A stretch of 22,639 bases of DNA, taken from contig JAHBMJ010005125.1 in NCBI GenBank assembly GCA_018398765.1, positions 50,001 through 72,639 on the forward strand, read 5' to 3'. The DNA comes from Chromera velia (lineage: Eukaryota > Sar > Chromeraceae). Every line of letters begins with the position of its first letter. Position 1 is the first letter of the stretch. Shown here piece by piece: positions 1 to 7,840 of this stretch. The translations under genes were made by a program, and so were the position numbers. The notes beneath the pieces are model-generated. The model made no database searches, had not been told where the DNA came from, and worked only from the letters and a program-made list of their open reading frames with translations.

Positions 1-1
1 G

Positions 2-998
2 GACGACAGGCCCGCGTGCCCCCCCGTAATTTTGCGTCAATTGGAGGAGCTCTACGTGACGATACAGTGGAGTTCGGACCCAGGGGTCAACAGCATGACC
101 TGCACGATGTGAGTTTTTTTAGTAGGCACAAGGGAACAAAAAAGCTGGGACAGACAGAGAGACGAGACAAGTAGACTGGAATACAGAAAAGCACACAAGA
201 ACAGACAGACAGACAGATAGATTGACGCAAAGAAAAAAAGGAGAGGGAAGGGGAATCAGGGAGCTTTGGGCCTCCGCTTTTGTCTGTTTTCTCACTCGTG
301 TTGTCTGCATGTGTTTTGCTCTTTTAGACGCATTTGTATGGGCTTGGCCACTTTTTCTCTGCACTTCAGAGAAAGAAGAGACAAATGTGACCACACAGTC
401 TGATGCCGTTTCTTGCTTTCAGACTTGTTTGTCAAATTGACATTTAAATAAATGGATTGGACGACACTCATACAAATGCAGGCAGGACGTTGCTCAGACA
501 GGTCTGGTGCCCACCCGAATCCTCTCCATCTGGAATAATGTCCTGAAGCGCATCGGCATGACATCCACATCTCCTTTGGACCTGGAGGAATTCCTGCGAG
601 TCGTCGTGCCTCCCCGTTTCCGAATTGCCAGACTGGACATTCACAAAGTCGCCATGAAGTCCTTCGAGGCAGAGACTGCCAAAGCGAAAAAATTGGCGCC
701 CGGAGAAGCGACGGCACAGCGAGCGGCGGCAGCGACAGCCGGAGAAGGCTTTTCGCCCTCCGTAGAGAAGAGGAGGTTGGGAGGTGAGGGGGTTTCTCCT
801 TCTCTCGAGAGACGGAGATTAGGAGACGGCCAGTCGCCTTCTATAGACAGAAGGAGACTGGGAGACGGCCAATCGCCCTCCATTGAGAGGCGAAAACTCG
901 GAGACGGATACTCGCCCATGATGGAAAGGCGGAAACCGTTGGTTGGAGCGAAGCGTAGAGACGATATTGATTGGAAGGGTCGAAGGTTTGCCCTGTAG
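2..998 (+). CDS. 3' end of an unrecognised gene (two exons; Ser-Pro/Arg repeat tail)
   Basis: I do not recognise the family. Visible coding exons are 2-108 and 482-998, with the stop at 996-998; the 5' part lies outside the window. The intron 109-481 starts GTGAGT and ends TGCAG. It joins AT to G in phase 2, so the frame runs on as ...TCTM-QDVAQTGL..., which makes the splice convincing. The exon-2 frame is open back to 441, so a start inside exon 2 is unnecessary. The C-terminal part first has a mixed alpha-like stretch (LEEFLRVVVPPRF, then IARLDIHKVAMKSFEAE). It then carries an Ala/Lys linker, about five 13-residue repeats of the type SPSxERRRLGDGQ, and a basic end. The SP-x-x-RR pattern suggests a phosphorylatable, disordered, basic tail, but that is inference. 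A poly(A) signal lies 36 bases after the stop. Confidence 0.75.
753..935 (+). repeat. 39-bp coding tandem repeat (SPSxERRRLGDGQ units)
   Basis: About five in-frame imperfect units of 39 bases encode SPSVEKRRLGGEGV, SPSLERRRLGDGQ, SPSIDRRRLGDGQ, SPSIERRKLGDGY and SPMMERRKP. Changes between units are mostly conservative at protein level (I/L/V, D/E, R/K), which suggests selection on the peptide rather than fresh slippage. Confidence 0.85.
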
Positions 999-1033
999 GA
1001 CCACGCTTGCATGAATGCTTCTGATGCAGAGAA

Positions 1034-1039
1034 AATAAA
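1034..1039 (+). terminator. AATAAA poly(A) signal of the first gene
   Basis: A canonical AATAAA hexamer in the context GAAAATAAAGG, 36 bases past the TAG stop at 996-998. It is in the right place for 3' end formation. Confidence 0.6.
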
Positions 1040-2560
1040 GGCGTTAGCTGTATTGTAAGTAGCATATAAGAATTGATCACACTCAATGATCAGTAAATTA
1101 ATAAAATCACTTGGTCAGTGACACTTGGACAAAACCTTTTTATGACAGTCTGTACAGGACCTGAGGCCCCTGGTTTATAAACATGTTAAAACAAATGAGT
1201 TATCAAATGAATCACAATTCCTATAGCACAATTCGTTTTTATGACTTTGTTATCATAATTATAAGCCAAGATCTAAGCCAACTTAGCCAATCGGGCCCGG
1301 GCTGTATAAAGAGGTGTCATATGACAGATGAACATAGCGGGAAGGCCTAGCGCGGAACCTATTAATTAATCAATCAATCAATCAATTAATATAATACAAT
1401 ATGGTACAATATAATTAAATTCATGTAGGCAATAATAATAATATACATTTCATTAAAAATTTATTTATTTATTTTTTTAAACAGGTCTTTGGACAGATTA
1501 CACTCTTTTTGTTAAAAAGGGTATTAACTAAGTTAACTTAGAGTCTAACTTAAGGTACTTTCTTCAAAAGTTAGCTTCTAACTTGCTATTCTTCGGTCAA
1601 TCATATTTATTCTCTCGTTTTTACCTGCTCCTGGTACTAGTCCTAGCATTCTAATAATAAAGGCTAGCATAGCTAGATGTTTTATAGTATCATACTCGCC
1701 TGAGCTACATCAGATTATATACTAATTATTAAAATATTTGAATCTAATATTATCATATATTATTATGTCACATATAATTCTGATAAAATATTCTAAAGAT
1801 TATTATACTTACTTACTTACTTACTAGCTTACTTACTAGCTGACTTACTTACTTACTTATTTACTTATTTACTTACTAGCTTACTTACTTACTTACTTAC
1901 TTAAATACTTCTAGACTTACTTACTTAAATAATGCATGATTTAATCTTCTAGACAATTGATTTGCAGTTGCATTCAAGTTACATATAAAAAGCAACGTGG
2001 ATAAAACTCTAGGTATAAAGCTCAGCCAAAGTCATTCGTTCATCTGTGGTTTTACTTCAGTTTCAATAATTGCAACGACATACGGCATGTACGTTGCAAT
2101 GATGCAAGAGTCAGTGGACATTCACAAGCAATTCAATCAAGCCCCGCATGCTACCAGGAGAAGATTGATTCTCCTTTCTATGCAGTGTTTGTTTCGTCTT
2201 GATCTTCATGTGACTGATCGTGCTTGTTGTCGGAAGGAAAGAAGGAAGAATCCTCTCTGTTTCGGTTTGAGTCCGTGTGTCTCCTTTCGAATTCTTGCAT
2301 GGTGAAATGTTGCAATTTGCTCGGCTGGCTAGATGAATTCTGCCCATGCTTCGATCTACAGGTGAGGAAAAAGATCGGTGCGGCAGTCCTGTAAAGGGTT
2401 TCGGTTTTTCTCCTCTGTTTTTTGATCCTCTCTGCCCCTGCTTCTCTGAGATCCATAGATCGGTTGAGAACAAATTGGTTCCTTCCATTCGCCTCCCTCG
2501 GTTCAAAAACCAAACCGCCAAGTAAGTATTCATTGAATTCATACATGCATGCATGCAATG
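1040..2560. other. AT-rich gene-free DNA
   Basis: Strongly AT-rich, with runs such as (ATCA)n near 1366-1388 and a (TTAC)n block. The reading frames here are short, rich in stops and unlike any protein I know. A CTAAGCCAACTTAGCC motif near 1273 resembles a motif inside the MITE at 20979-21234 (CTAAGCAAACTTAGC), perhaps a relic of the same family. No gene is supported. Confidence 0.6.
1804..1930. repeat. (TTAC)n microsatellite, interrupted
   Basis: Imperfect tetranucleotide repeat of TTAC/CTTA, broken by CTAGCTT units and an AAATACTTCTAGA interruption. Confidence 0.9.
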
Positions 2561-3269
2561 GCTCATGAAATGACATGATGATATGGACTGATCGACAGGC
2601 AGAGAGCTGGATCGTGCGTATGCAAGAAGGACCTGTTTGCGGCATGAAGGAACGATTGATTGATTTTGTAGGCAGACAGATGAATTCTCGTGGCACTCAC
2701 CAACTCCTTTCCCCCTTCCTTCCTTGGTGTGGCGTTTCTGTTGTTGCGCAGAAGTTTTTCATACTCTCCCATGAATTCAAATTCGCTCCTTCCTTCTCTG
2801 CGTGTGCCCCATTCACTCATTCGATCGTTCGATTCACGTAAATCTGGAAGGGACAAGTGGATTGGTTTTGCTTTCTCTCGATCCTCCCCATGATTCCTTT
2901 TCTTTGATGATGTTTCTTTCTTTGCTGGTATGGGAGAGGCAGGGGGACAGGACAGACATACAGGCAAGCCGGGGTGATGAAAACGCAGTCGCTGAGGATT
3001 CTTTGCCTTTCGCGCGTCTCCATTTATTTGTGTTTTTCGTTCTGCACTGGCCAGACACGTACTGTCCGAATCCTGCCTCGGTAAAGGAAAGTGCGATGCC
3101 CTGCACAGCCCTTGCAAGAGTATCAATCCATGCATCCATTCATCGTCTCTTTTCTGTTCCGTTAAAATTGCACTTTCTTTCCGTGTTTGTCCTGTCCTCT
3201 GCACGACTTCCATTTGCCCCCCTCCCTACCCACCCCCATCGGTCATCTGGCACCAATTCGGGCTCCTTC
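2561..3269. other. Intergenic region between convergent genes
   Basis: Lies between the end of the first gene and the stop of the membrane-protein gene read from the other strand, so it probably includes that gene's 3' UTR. It is Pyr-rich on the plus strand (CTTCCTTCC-type runs) with a GCATGCATGC block near 2543-2556 just before it. The open frames on both strands look like low-complexity shadows. I see no RNA gene. Confidence 0.5.
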
Positions 3270-4094
3270 CTACTCCAACTGCTTGGGGGCGGTGGGGGCC
3301 ATAGGGGCCGGGCCCTGGGGGTACGGGGACGCCGCAACGAATGGGGGGGGTGCCTGTCCGGAAGCTGCAGGGTATGTCGGGGCGGCTGCGGGGTATGTGG
3401 GGGCCATCATTGCGGGGCTGTTGTTGAAGGCCGGGGCTCGGGGGTCGACAGAGGTGCCGCTGGCGCTGGGGGGCCCCTGCTCATATCGGACCATCAGGCT
3501 CCAGGCCACATACACCATGTACACAGAGTAGACTGCACTACAAAGAATGGGAATCCAGAAGGCGGTGAACGAATAATTCGCAATGTTCTCCACAATAGTT
3601 CGGGCTTCAGGGGAGTTGGGATCCCCACCTCTGATTGCGATTTGAAAGTAAGCTTCCTGCTTGAAAGCCATGTACATACTGCCAGTGTGGAAGAGGAGCC
3701 AAATAAGCTGCAAAAGGAGAAGGACCAAAGAGCCAGTCTGGACGTAGAGCCAGTGCATGGCTGCTTCCACGGTTTTCTTTGAAATGGCCATGACTGCGGT
3801 GACACCGGAGGCTATGGTGATGAGGAACTGGATGACGGTGAGGGTCGTGTACACCCAAGGAGCATACCCCATGCCCCTGGCAAGACTCGGACTAACTCCC
3901 ACAGCGAAAGTATAGATCAAACCGATCGGGCCAAAGATGAGTTGGGCGATACCGAGGAGCTTGACGCCGGTCTCGATGGGAAAGCAGCAGCAACAGCAGC
4001 AGGGAAAGCAGACGCACATGTCTGTGGGCCCGCAACCCACAAATTTGCGGTCCCTGGGGGGTCCCTGGCTGGTGGGGAGCATGGGGGTCGTCAT
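3270..4094 (-). CDS. Four-helix membrane protein with Cys cluster and Pro-rich tail
   Basis: A single uninterrupted 274-residue frame; start ATG is the complement of 4092-4094, stop TAG the complement of 3270-3272. Residues 27-37 hold eight cysteines (CVCFPCCCCCC), a likely palmitoylation or membrane-tethering patch just before helix 1. Hydrophobic segments are at about 44-66, 80-105, 117-139 and 174-200. The 140-172 loop contains an NYS sequon. After helix 4 comes a roughly 70-residue Pro/Ala/Tyr tail with repeats TYPAA and PYPQGP. The topology resembles tetraspan families (MARVEL, LAPTM, tetraspanin-like), but the tetraspanin CCG signature is absent, so I give no family name. The bases just before the ATG on the minus strand (CCCACAG|G) look like a 3' splice site, so a 5'-UTR intron or an additional upstream exon is possible. 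Confidence 0.8.
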   Translation of the reverse strand: MTTPMLPTSQGPPRDRKFVGCGPTDMCVCFPCCCCCCFPIETGVKLLGIAQLIFGPIGLIYTFAVGVSPSLARGMGYAPWVYTTLTVIQFLITIASGVTAVMAISKKTVEAAMHWLYVQTGSLVLLLLQLIWLLFHTGSMYMAFKQEAYFQIAIRGGDPNSPEARTIVENIANYSFTAFWIPILCSAVYSVYMVYVAWSLMVRYEQGPPSASGTSVDPRAPAFNNSPAMMAPTYPAAAPTYPAASGQAPPPFVAASPYPQGPAPMAPTAPKQLE

Positions 4095-4430
4095 CCTGTG
4101 GGAGTGAAGTGAGGGAACGAAGGCACGGGTCGAGAGGATACCTGTAGGTCAGAAGAATACCTTGCAAGGCTTGGTCGAAGGTTTCGTGGGCCAGAGAGTT
4201 GCCAACAGTCTCGGAATCCAGGAAAAGGTCGACTCGGGCAGACAAAAGAGGTTTAGTGTCTGACGAAGAGGTAGGAAGAAGCGATTTGGAAGCGCTAATG
4301 CATGGTCTGAGAGGATCATGCCTGCATATATGCATGTGCATATCGCCTCGGGTGTCCCGTATCTGTATCACATATGATTTATTTATTTATTTATTTATTT
4401 TTCAATTCAATATTGAATAATTCGTGCGCG
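4095..4430 (-). other. Probable 5' leader/upstream region of the membrane-protein gene
   Basis: On the minus strand this holds an acceptor-like CTCCCACAG directly before the start codon and an open stretch (about 4155-4300, ...FLDSETVGNSLAHETF...) ending at AAG|GTATTC. That phase would not join the ATG frame without hitting TGA, so I treat the region as leader rather than coding. A (TTTA)n run at about 4377-4400 and a GCATATCGCCTCGG fragment at 4338-4351 (B-family repeat) follow. Confidence 0.35.
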
Positions 4431-4441
4431 TGCATGCACGC

Positions 4442-4484
4442 GTGATACACCCAACCTGTTGGGTGAGTGCCTCGGGGGGCATCA
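4442..4484 (+). repeat. Family A palindromic repeat, copy 1
   Basis: GTGATACACCCAACCTGTTG followed by GGTGAGTGCCTCGGGGGGC and ATCAG. The core ACCCAAC..GTTGGGT is self-complementary. Related copies occur at 4929 (minus), 5051 (plus) and 12665 (minus). Confidence 0.8.
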
Positions 4485-4518
4485 GTATTTTCAATGAGCA
4501 GGTCGATCTGAGCGTGCG

Positions 4519-4590
4519 CATCGCCTCGGGGGGCAGCTCAGCTTTGCTGAGATCAGCCGAGAGGCCCTGAGATCGCACGCATTCGCATAA
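4519..4590 (+). repeat. Family B nested-hairpin repeat, copy 1
   Basis: Reads ATCGCCTCGG, then GGGCAGCTCAGCTTTGCTGAG, then ATCAGCCGAGAGGCCCTGAG. CTCAGC-TTT-GCTGAG is a perfect 6-bp hairpin nested inside GCCTCGG...CCGAGAGGC. The unit ends in GATCGCACGCATTCGCATAA. Better-preserved relatives are at 5228 (plus) and 12724 (minus). Confidence 0.8.
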
Positions 4591-4680
4591 CGCATTTTTT
4601 TCATTTTAGGGGCCGGGCCGCCTGCAGAGGGGGATCCACTTTTTGCGCACTTACTCAGCGCAAATTTGTGTTGCAAAAGT

Positions 4681-4705
4681 GCTTCTCAAGCAGCTTGCAC
4701 GGAGC
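4681..4705 (-). repeat. Family D repeat, left copy
   Basis: The reverse complement of these 25 bases matches 13020-13044 with three mismatches (GCTCCGTGC-R-AGCTGCTTGAG-RR-GC). It is in inverted orientation relative to the copy beside the methyltransferase gene. Confidence 0.7.
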
Positions 4706-4928
4706 TGTGTAAATACATATTGTACTCGTGCGCGTGCCGCCGGGATGCATGGTAGCGGGGCTGGTCCACCCCGCCTTGTAGCCCAAAAAGCATGCACATA
4801 CATGCATACATGTTTCCCGCGTAGTCCTGCGTAGCCCCCGCCCCCGTCGCTGCATGCATGGCCAATAATGGCCAAAGCAAGACATGCTAAAGCCCTTGAT
4901 GGTGTGCAAATACGCCGACCCCCTAAAT

Positions 4929-5094
4929 CGCCCCCCAAGGCACTCACTCAACTGATTGGGCATCAGACAACATAAGATCTCAGCTGTTGGAAGAGACTAT
5001 CAATTTTCTAGAATCTTTATCACGTATACGTATGCGCGTATATATTCAACGTGATATACCCAACCAGTTGGGTGAGTGCCTCGGAGGGCATCAG
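4929..5094. mobile_element. Small inverted-repeat element built from two A repeats
   Basis: An A repeat in minus orientation (4929-4966, CCAAGGCACTCACTCAACTG) faces one in plus orientation (5051-5094, CAGTTGGGTGAGTGCCTCGG). Together they form roughly 35-bp terminal inverted repeats around an approximately 84-bp centre that carries copy 1 of the direct-repeat family. It has MITE or foldback architecture with no coding capacity. I could not recognise a clean target duplication. Confidence 0.5.
4964..5020 (+). repeat. Diverged copy 1 of the retroelement-flanking direct repeat
   Basis: CAGACAACATAAGATCTCAG and CTGTTGGAAGAGACTATCAA then TTTTCTAGAATCTTTAT. It aligns without gaps to the copies at 6482 and 12261, differing at about seven of 57 positions. 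Confidence 0.85.
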
Positions 5095-5154
5095 TGGTTT
5101 GAATTATAAGATCCCACGCGTTTTTCGACCTTGCAAGTTTATGCAAGTGCGCGC

Positions 5155-5210
5155 TGTCTCAGGGCCCCGAGGCCAGGGTGAGCTGCCCCTTGAGGCGACT
5201 CCGCGTGAGT
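5155..5210 (-). repeat. Family B2 repeat, left copy
   Basis: GTCTCAGGGCCCCGAGG...GAGCTGCCCCTTGAGGCG is a B-type unit without the CTCAGCTTTGCTGAG core. It is related to 12950-13001 in the same orientation, and faces the plus-oriented B copy at 5228 to make another inverted pair. Confidence 0.55.
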
Positions 5211-5227
5211 GACTTAAAGAACACGTA

Positions 5228-5367
5228 TATATCACCTCGGAGGGCAGCTCAGCTTTGCCGAAATCAGCCGAGAGGCCCTGAGATCGCACACACTCACATA
5301 TCACAGCTCTCTATTTTTTGGGGGGGGGAATCGTGATGTCCCAAAAAATTATAACAGAAAGTGTCGG
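5228..5367 (+). repeat. Family B repeat, copy 2 (long form)
   Basis: Homologous along its length to the reverse complement of 12724-12874. Shared blocks in order: CCTCGGAGGGCA, GCTCAGCTTTG, CCGAGAGGCCCTG, AGATCGCACRCACTC, CAGCTCTCYAT, a poly-G run, ATCG-GATGTCC, then AAATT and AGAAAGT. This long form shows that the hairpin is the head of an approximately 140-bp dispersed unit. Confidence 0.8.
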
Positions 5368-5480
5368 CTTTCATGCATCCGTACGTCAAAATAATCGGCT
5401 ATAATCGCCATACACATTACATATGCATGAACCACGGTATCAGATTCCGCCGAGCTGCCTCGGATGCCCACCAGGCTCTG

Positions 5481-5520
5481 CGGCATCCAGCTCAGTCGGT
5501 AGAGCATCGTATTCTGCAAC
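5481..5520 (+). ncRNA. tRNA-like 5' half (possible tRNA-derived repeat or decayed tRNA)
   Basis: CAGCTCAGTCGGTAGAGCA reads as a complete tRNA D-arm (GCTC-AGTCGGTA-GAGC) and is one base off the Pol III A-box consensus. It is followed by ATCGTATTCTGCAAC, where an anticodon arm would be. No matching 3' half, T-arm or clean B box follows; instead a 10-bp GC hairpin begins at 5523. I therefore call it a fragment, possibly the head of a short retroposon, not a working tRNA gene. Confidence 0.35.
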
Positions 5521-5522
5521 AT

Positions 5523-5569
5523 GGCGGCGGGTCATACAGATATGCATGGACCAATTAGAACCCGCCGCC
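5523..5569. repeat. 10-bp GC hairpin enclosing a family C repeat
   Basis: GGCGGCGGGT (5523-5532) pairs perfectly with ACCCGCCGCC (5560-5569) around a 27-base loop. Bases 5530-5560 match the reverse complement of 12550-12580 at 28 of 31 positions, but the right-hand copy has lost the stem. Confidence 0.75.
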
Positions 5570-5582
5570 AGACTTTAACCGG

Positions 5583-5630
5583 CTCAAAAATTTTGAGGGG
5601 AAAAGGAACAGCCCTCTGTTCCGTTTTCCC
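5583..5630. repeat. Two adjacent hairpins
   Basis: CTCAAAA-A-TTTTGAG (5583-5597) is a perfect palindrome. Immediately after it, GGGAAAAGGAACAG-CCCT-CTGTTCC-G-TTTTCCC (5598-5630) forms a 14-bp stem with one bulged G. Confidence 0.8.
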
Positions 5631-6472
5631 TCCTGGACTCAAAGCAATGACCCTAGGAGACGTCAGTTCGCCTCTCTAGACTTTCTCTAGCTGCTTGGTG
5701 TAGAAAAAATGACTCCCAGACTCACAGGAAGTCCAAAGAACGGACGTCTGAGGTTTAACACCTAAAGAGGCCAAAGTAGCCTTCCTGGACTCAGAAGTTC
5801 AGAAAGGGCTGTGGTACATCAATAATGATAAAATGTATACCAACATGTTCCATCTAGTCTAGGTAAGTTAGTTCCAACAGGGGATAAGGAATAGTTGATG
5901 CACTGTGGACTTCAACTGACAAGTCTGCTCATAAACAGAAAGATACACTCCAGATGGCGCCCTATATTAAATTGCCGGAAGGGTTTTTTCCTTCTTGAGC
6001 ACTTCAAACCTGTAGCCATCGTATAAAGGTACTGCCCAACACTCATATGCTCCTGTCTGGAGGGAAAGAGCAGGACAGAACCACTTACCGGGGGAGCTGG
6101 AGGTCGATTAATATCCCCTGAGACGCCAATTCTCCACAACAGGAAGACAAAACAATCTCGCCTTCCCACAACCAGCAGACTCACCAGGAACCTATCCCAC
6201 TGGCCTGGAAGGATAACAACAGACACAAGGTATTGGGTAAAATTGCTGGGGATCGATTCTGCGGCCTCCTGGTAGAAAGAAGGAATGTTGCTTTGGAGGC
6301 CTGGGAGGTACTTTCCTGACTGGTCCAGACTCGAGCTGCCAGACACGCCAAAGCAGATCAACTGCGCCACAAGACTTCACTCTGATACAGAGGCAAGCTG
6401 TCTAGTACTAAAAGAGTGGAATTGTGCCAGTTTGACTATCGATACTGCTCTACACAACAAGGTAGACAGGAG
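5631..6472. other. Unassigned DNA left of the retroelement island
   Basis: No recognisable gene. A minus-strand frame (5912-6370, 152 codons) is open, but I see no domain, start context or codon bias that supports it. It has no evident similarity to the right flank beyond 12.33 kb. Confidence 0.4.
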
Positions 6473-6544
6473 ACACATTTGTGCACAGACAACATAGGAT
6501 CTCAGCTGTTGGAAGAGACTTTCAATTTCATAGAATCTCCATTA
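6473..6544 (+). repeat. 72-bp direct repeat, left copy flanking the retroelement island
   Basis: Starts ACACATTTGTGCACAGACAA and ends AGAATCTCCATTA. It matches 12252-12323 base for base except A/G at 6530 versus 12309. The copies are 5779 bases apart. In this copy the end plus the next bases form AGAATCT-CCATTAT-AGATTCT, a 7-bp stem. Confidence 0.95.
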
Positions 6545-6674
6545 TAGATTCTTTTTCCGGGTCGGCTCCTTGCCTTGAACCTTGGAATTCTATAGACCGT
6601 CACGTGCATGCAGTGAAGTCCAGTCTCTCTGCTGTCCCTGTAGACTGATTCTTAGGCACTTGAGGGATTCAGAG

Positions 6675-7094
6675 ATGTACAAGTCAGTGAAAGAACGGCT
6701 TGGTCAGGTGGAAGTGGAAGAGGCGCCCCCAGATACGGGGAGAATGGTTGAGCCAAGGAAGAGGATCCCAGATAGAATGGTTGTGAAACCATATCTGCCG
6801 GGTCATGAACTGAAGGCGGATGAAGTCATCGTCCATACGTTCGACACAGAGAAGACGGGAATGACAGAATGGGTCCTAGTGAAGATGAGGGTGGCAGACG
6901 CTGCGAATTTGAAAGCCATGAACAAGGATACCCTCAAGTCCTCTATGAAGGTGGAGGTAATGAATAAACAGGCATACGATAGACTGATCGTGCCGTCGAG
7001 GAAAATGAAGAAGGGGGGAGAAATAAACGAAAAGGCACATATCGGAATGATGGAGGTGAAGGAAGCATGTGATGAGATGGTGGAGGGGGGTTGA
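6675..7094 (+). CDS. Unknown ORF, first of an overlapping pair in the retroelement island
   Basis: 139 residues from the first ATG of the open frame (MYKSVKERLGQVEVEEAPP...). The frame is open back to about 6582 without an earlier ATG. I recognise no family. The protein is charged and Met/Lys-rich, with a plausible beta-strand stretch (EVIVHTFDTEKTG, EWVLVKMRVADA) and a Lys-rich segment near its end (SRKMKKGGEINEK). Its TGA (7092-7094) overlaps the ATG of the next ORF. Codon use is G-rich at third positions, like the next ORF and unlike the T-rich PLE frames after 8.28 kb. It is probably ORF1 of an older retroelement, which is inferred only from its place before an RT relic. Confidence 0.5.
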   Translation: MYKSVKERLGQVEVEEAPPDTGRMVEPRKRIPDRMVVKPYLPGHELKADEVIVHTFDTEKTGMTEWVLVKMRVADAANLKAMNKDTLKSSMKVEVMNKQAYDRLIVPSRKMKKGGEINEKAHIGMMEVKEACDEMVEGG

Positions 7095-7834
7095 TGCCAA
7101 TGCTTCAGATGCCCCTCGACGGGGTGTTTTCGAAATCCAGAAGGGAGTATATGATAATGCAGAAGGGAATGGAATACAGAGAATACAACCAGAGGCTGAC
7201 GAACAAAGTGAGAAGTGAGGGGGCTGTATACATTGACACACACCTGGCTACTGAACATATAGCTGCCAGAGCGGGGGTACAGGTAGATGTGGCGAGTGAG
7301 ATGTTATGCTCAGTGGCGGAGATGGTGAAAGAGCATGGAGTCATAGAAATTCATGGGCGGGTTGTTCGTCTTCAGGAAGAGATGAAAAAAACCCGGAGAG
7401 GAGGGGGGAGTGGGCTAATGGGTGGGAAACACTCTATGTACCCGACCTGTGACATCCAATCAGGGGGGATCACAGTTGAGGATGTAGATGTAGATGGCCC
7501 TGGGGTGATAGAAAAAGGGATTCCGAACACAAGGGTGGATGTACGCCAGACTGGGAGGGGTGGAATGGTAAACAGAGGGATGAATGATGGGAAGAAGGGG
7601 GATGGGGGAATTAGTCTGATGGTGCCTAACGGAAGGCCGAGAGTGAACGGTAATACAGGGGCGAACGGGGTGGGGGGGGGAGGGATGCAGGATAGCTTTG
7701 GGAGGCAGACAGGGACAGGGTCACCTAAGCGAGTGAGGCAGGTAACGCATTCCTCGGAGGGGAAGCAAGGGAACATAGACTCGGGGTTCGTGACCCCAAG
7801 ATCCATGGGGGAGAGAGAGGGGGAGGGTCAGTAG
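7094..7834 (+). CDS. Unknown ORF with helical N-terminus and Gly-rich tail, overlapping the previous stop
   Basis: 246 residues starting at the ATG in TGATG. Residues 16-100 are predicted mostly helical (REYMIMQKGMEYREYNQRL; HLATEHIAARAGVQVDVASE; LCSVAEMVKEHGVIEIHGRV). The ATEHIAARAGVQVDVASEML stretch could be a helix-turn-helix, but that is weak. Residues 100-246 are Gly/Arg/Asn-rich and look disordered and nucleic-acid-binding. Gag- or ORF1-like nucleic-acid binding is a reasonable guess, not shown. An RT relic in degraded frames follows within about 10 bases of the TAG stop. Confidence 0.5.
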   Translation: MPMLQMPLDGVFSKSRREYMIMQKGMEYREYNQRLTNKVRSEGAVYIDTHLATEHIAARAGVQVDVASEMLCSVAEMVKEHGVIEIHGRVVRLQEEMKKTRRGGGSGLMGGKHSMYPTCDIQSGGITVEDVDVDGPGVIEKGIPNTRVDVRQTGRGGMVNRGMNDGKKGDGGISLMVPNGRPRVNGNTGANGVGGGGMQDSFGRQTGTGSPKRVRQVTHSSEGKQGNIDSGFVTPRSMGEREGEGQ

Positions 7835-7840
7835 ATGTGA

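Noticed and set aside
1997-2305. Plus-strand 102-codon frame and overlapping minus-strand frames in 2.1-3.2 kb
   Set aside because: Low-complexity composition, no domain, overlapping frames on both strands equally open; treated as chance.
2802-3782. 326-codon plus-strand frame opposite the membrane-protein gene
   Set aside because: Its second half is the antisense shadow of the well-supported minus-strand gene; the first half is low complexity.
5463-5520. Permuted tRNA gene (3' acceptor plus ACCA upstream of a 5' half)
   Set aside because: Acceptor pairing is six of seven and ACCA is in place, but there is no T-arm, no variable loop and no 3' anticodon stem upstream. Kept only as a note under the tRNA-like finding.
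5912-6370. 152-codon minus-strand frame
   Set aside because: No recognisable domain, no supporting start or splice context; it lies in repeat-rich DNA.
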